Below, one piece after another: positions 49,333 through 49,953 of a stretch of 49,953 nucleotides of DNA. The stretch comes from Puniceicoccaceae bacterium. GTDB taxonomy: Bacteria > Verrucomicrobiota > Verrucomicrobiia > Opitutales > JAFGAQ01. Position 1 is the first letter of the stretch. Each line of letters opens with the position of its first letter. The translations under genes and the position numbers were made by a program. The DNA is taken from NCBI GenBank assembly GCA_040224245.1, contig JBEGIR010000042.1, positions 1-49,953 on the forward strand. The letters are read 5' to 3'. Under the pieces are notes generated by a model. It was not told where the DNA came from and did no database searches. It saw only the letters and a program-made list of their open reading frames with translations.

Positions 49333-49953
49333 ATGCCACACACCCAAATGGATTCGACCCCCTCTACCCTGCCGGAACCCCGACTGCGCCCTCACTATTA
49401 CTGGATGCTCCAGCTCATCGGTTGGGGAGGCTACGGTGTCGTAGGCATGGCAATCCAACTCATGTTCTACGGGATGCAATGGAGGAACCTTGCTCTGGTG
49501 CTCTGCAATGTCATCGTGCTGCTCCTGCTCACCCACGGACTCCGGCACATCGCCAAAACCCGCAAGTGGACCAGTCTTTCGTTTGGCAAGCTCGCTCTGC
49601 GACTGCTACCTGCCACGCTATTGCTCTCTCTCATCAGCCAACTCATTGCCTCGGCATTGCTGGTGTGGGTCTTCGACCTGCTGGGTTCCCAGCGTTTCAG
49701 TTTTGCAATTCTGGGCATCTACATTTTCCAGACTCAGGTGATCCTGGTCTGCTGGTCGCTCATCTATTTTGCTTTTCACGCGTTCCGTAACCGTCAAATC
49801 GAACAAATCGAAAAATGGCGACTGCAGGCAGCCCTCAAGGAGGCGGAACTCAGTGCCCTCAAGGCACAGATCAATCCGCACTTCATCTTCAACTGCCTGA
49901 ACAACATCCGGGCACTCGTTCTCGAAAACCCGGAAAAATCACGGGAAATGATC
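49333..49953 (+). CDS. LytS/YehU-type membrane histidine kinase, 3' end outside window
   Basis: 207 codons and still open at the window edge. Cytoplasmic start (MPHTQMDSTPSTLPEPRLRP), then four hydrophobic segments (about 24-47, 51-69, 87-114, 122-148), including YYWMLQLIGWGGYGVVGMAI and ILGIYIFQTQVILVCWSLIY. A coiled linker (QIEQIEKWRLQAALKEAELSAL) is followed by the His_kinase box KAQINPHFIFNCLNNIRALV with phosphoacceptor His183. This is the LytS/AlgZ-type kinase class, which normally pairs with a LytTR response regulator just downstream, outside this window. ATG 49348 is an alternative start. Confidence 0.88.
   Translation, partial: MPHTQMDSTPSTLPEPRLRPHYYWMLQLIGWGGYGVVGMAIQLMFYGMQWRNLALVLCNVIVLLLLTHGLRHIAKTRKWTSLSFGKLALRLLPATLLLSLISQLIASALLVWVFDLLGSQRFSFAILGIYIFQTQVILVCWSLIYFAFHAFRNRQIEQIEKWRLQAALKEAELSALKAQINPHFIFNCLNNIRALVLENPEKSREMI

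Noticed and set aside
49113-49343. Minus-strand frame beginning MCGISGIGDQ
   Set aside because: It overlaps the start of the LytS-type gene and has no family resemblance; the MCGISG opening is coincidental and not the class II glutamine amidotransferase N-terminus.
1-49953. tRNA, rRNA or riboswitch genes
   Set aside because: I looked through the larger gaps for cloverleaf ends, CCA tails and known riboswitch cores and saw none; a covariance-model scan would be decisive.

Overview
The window looks like chromosomal DNA of a free-living, flagellated, polysaccharide-degrading member of the Verrucomicrobiota, most likely Opitutia/Puniceicoccales. The evidence is the mix of gene families: secreted GH29, GH115, GH5, GH13 and a GH65-like protein; an orphan secreted protein with a GYVIEG/ESWRYA N-terminus that I remember from Opitutales genomes; a periplasmic-propeller hybrid kinase; and an outer-membrane-type flagellar ring set. 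Most genes also lack a visible Shine-Dalgarno sequence. The taxonomic placement is from memory of protein families, not from a search.

Layout. 1-1530: an imperfect tandem array (unit about 314 bp, then a 409-bp variant) built from small palindromes, most with three-base loops. Inverted pieces recur at 9485-10291 and a linked module at 13652-13701. 2103-3518: Opitutales-type exported protein. 3882-9402: GH29 fucosidase, a VapBC-type toxin-antitoxin pair, and GH115 alpha-glucuronidase with a strong terminator. 10297-13629: GH5 lipoprotein (minus strand), DUF1186/SEC-C protein, secreted acyl esterase. 13845-16060: PadR regulator with an apparent palindromic operator on its own promoter, coupled to a HAAS-like membrane protein, then an exported protein. 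16061-16694: wreckage including an HxlR-type regulator fragment. 16695-19496: a tightly overlapping operon of ECF sigma factor, membrane protein (putative anti-sigma) and secreted beta-lactamase-fold hydrolase with two C-terminal repeats. 19548-21933: UbiA-like membrane protein and secreted esterase (minus strand). 22155-28004: 1327-aa hybrid sensor kinase/response regulator followed by a GH13 amylase. 28094-33503: glutamate dehydrogenase, GH65-like protein, threonine dehydratase. 33652-41388: flagellar rod/ring/hook-junction operon flgF-flgG-flgA-flgH-flgI-flgJ(N)-flgN-flgK-flgL. 41463-46166: Sel1-repeat protein, AI-2E-type permease, small protein, solo NusG-family factor, DUF192 protein, M24 peptidase. 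46265-49953: five-PAS histidine kinase, then a LytS-type histidine kinase that runs off the end.

How parts fit together. The GH115, GH29, GH5 and esterase genes are consistent with stripping side groups from, and cutting, glucuronoxylan- or fucan-like polymers. The large kinase beside the GH13 gene suggests sensing of a breakdown product. The flagellar block is an assembly-ordered operon for the rod, P and L rings and hook-filament junction; switch, export and motor genes must lie elsewhere. The most unusual features are the triloop-palindrome repeat family, the PadR operator on an apparently near-leaderless promoter, and the sigma/membrane protein/hydrolase operon. I saw no tRNA, rRNA, CRISPR array or insertion sequence.
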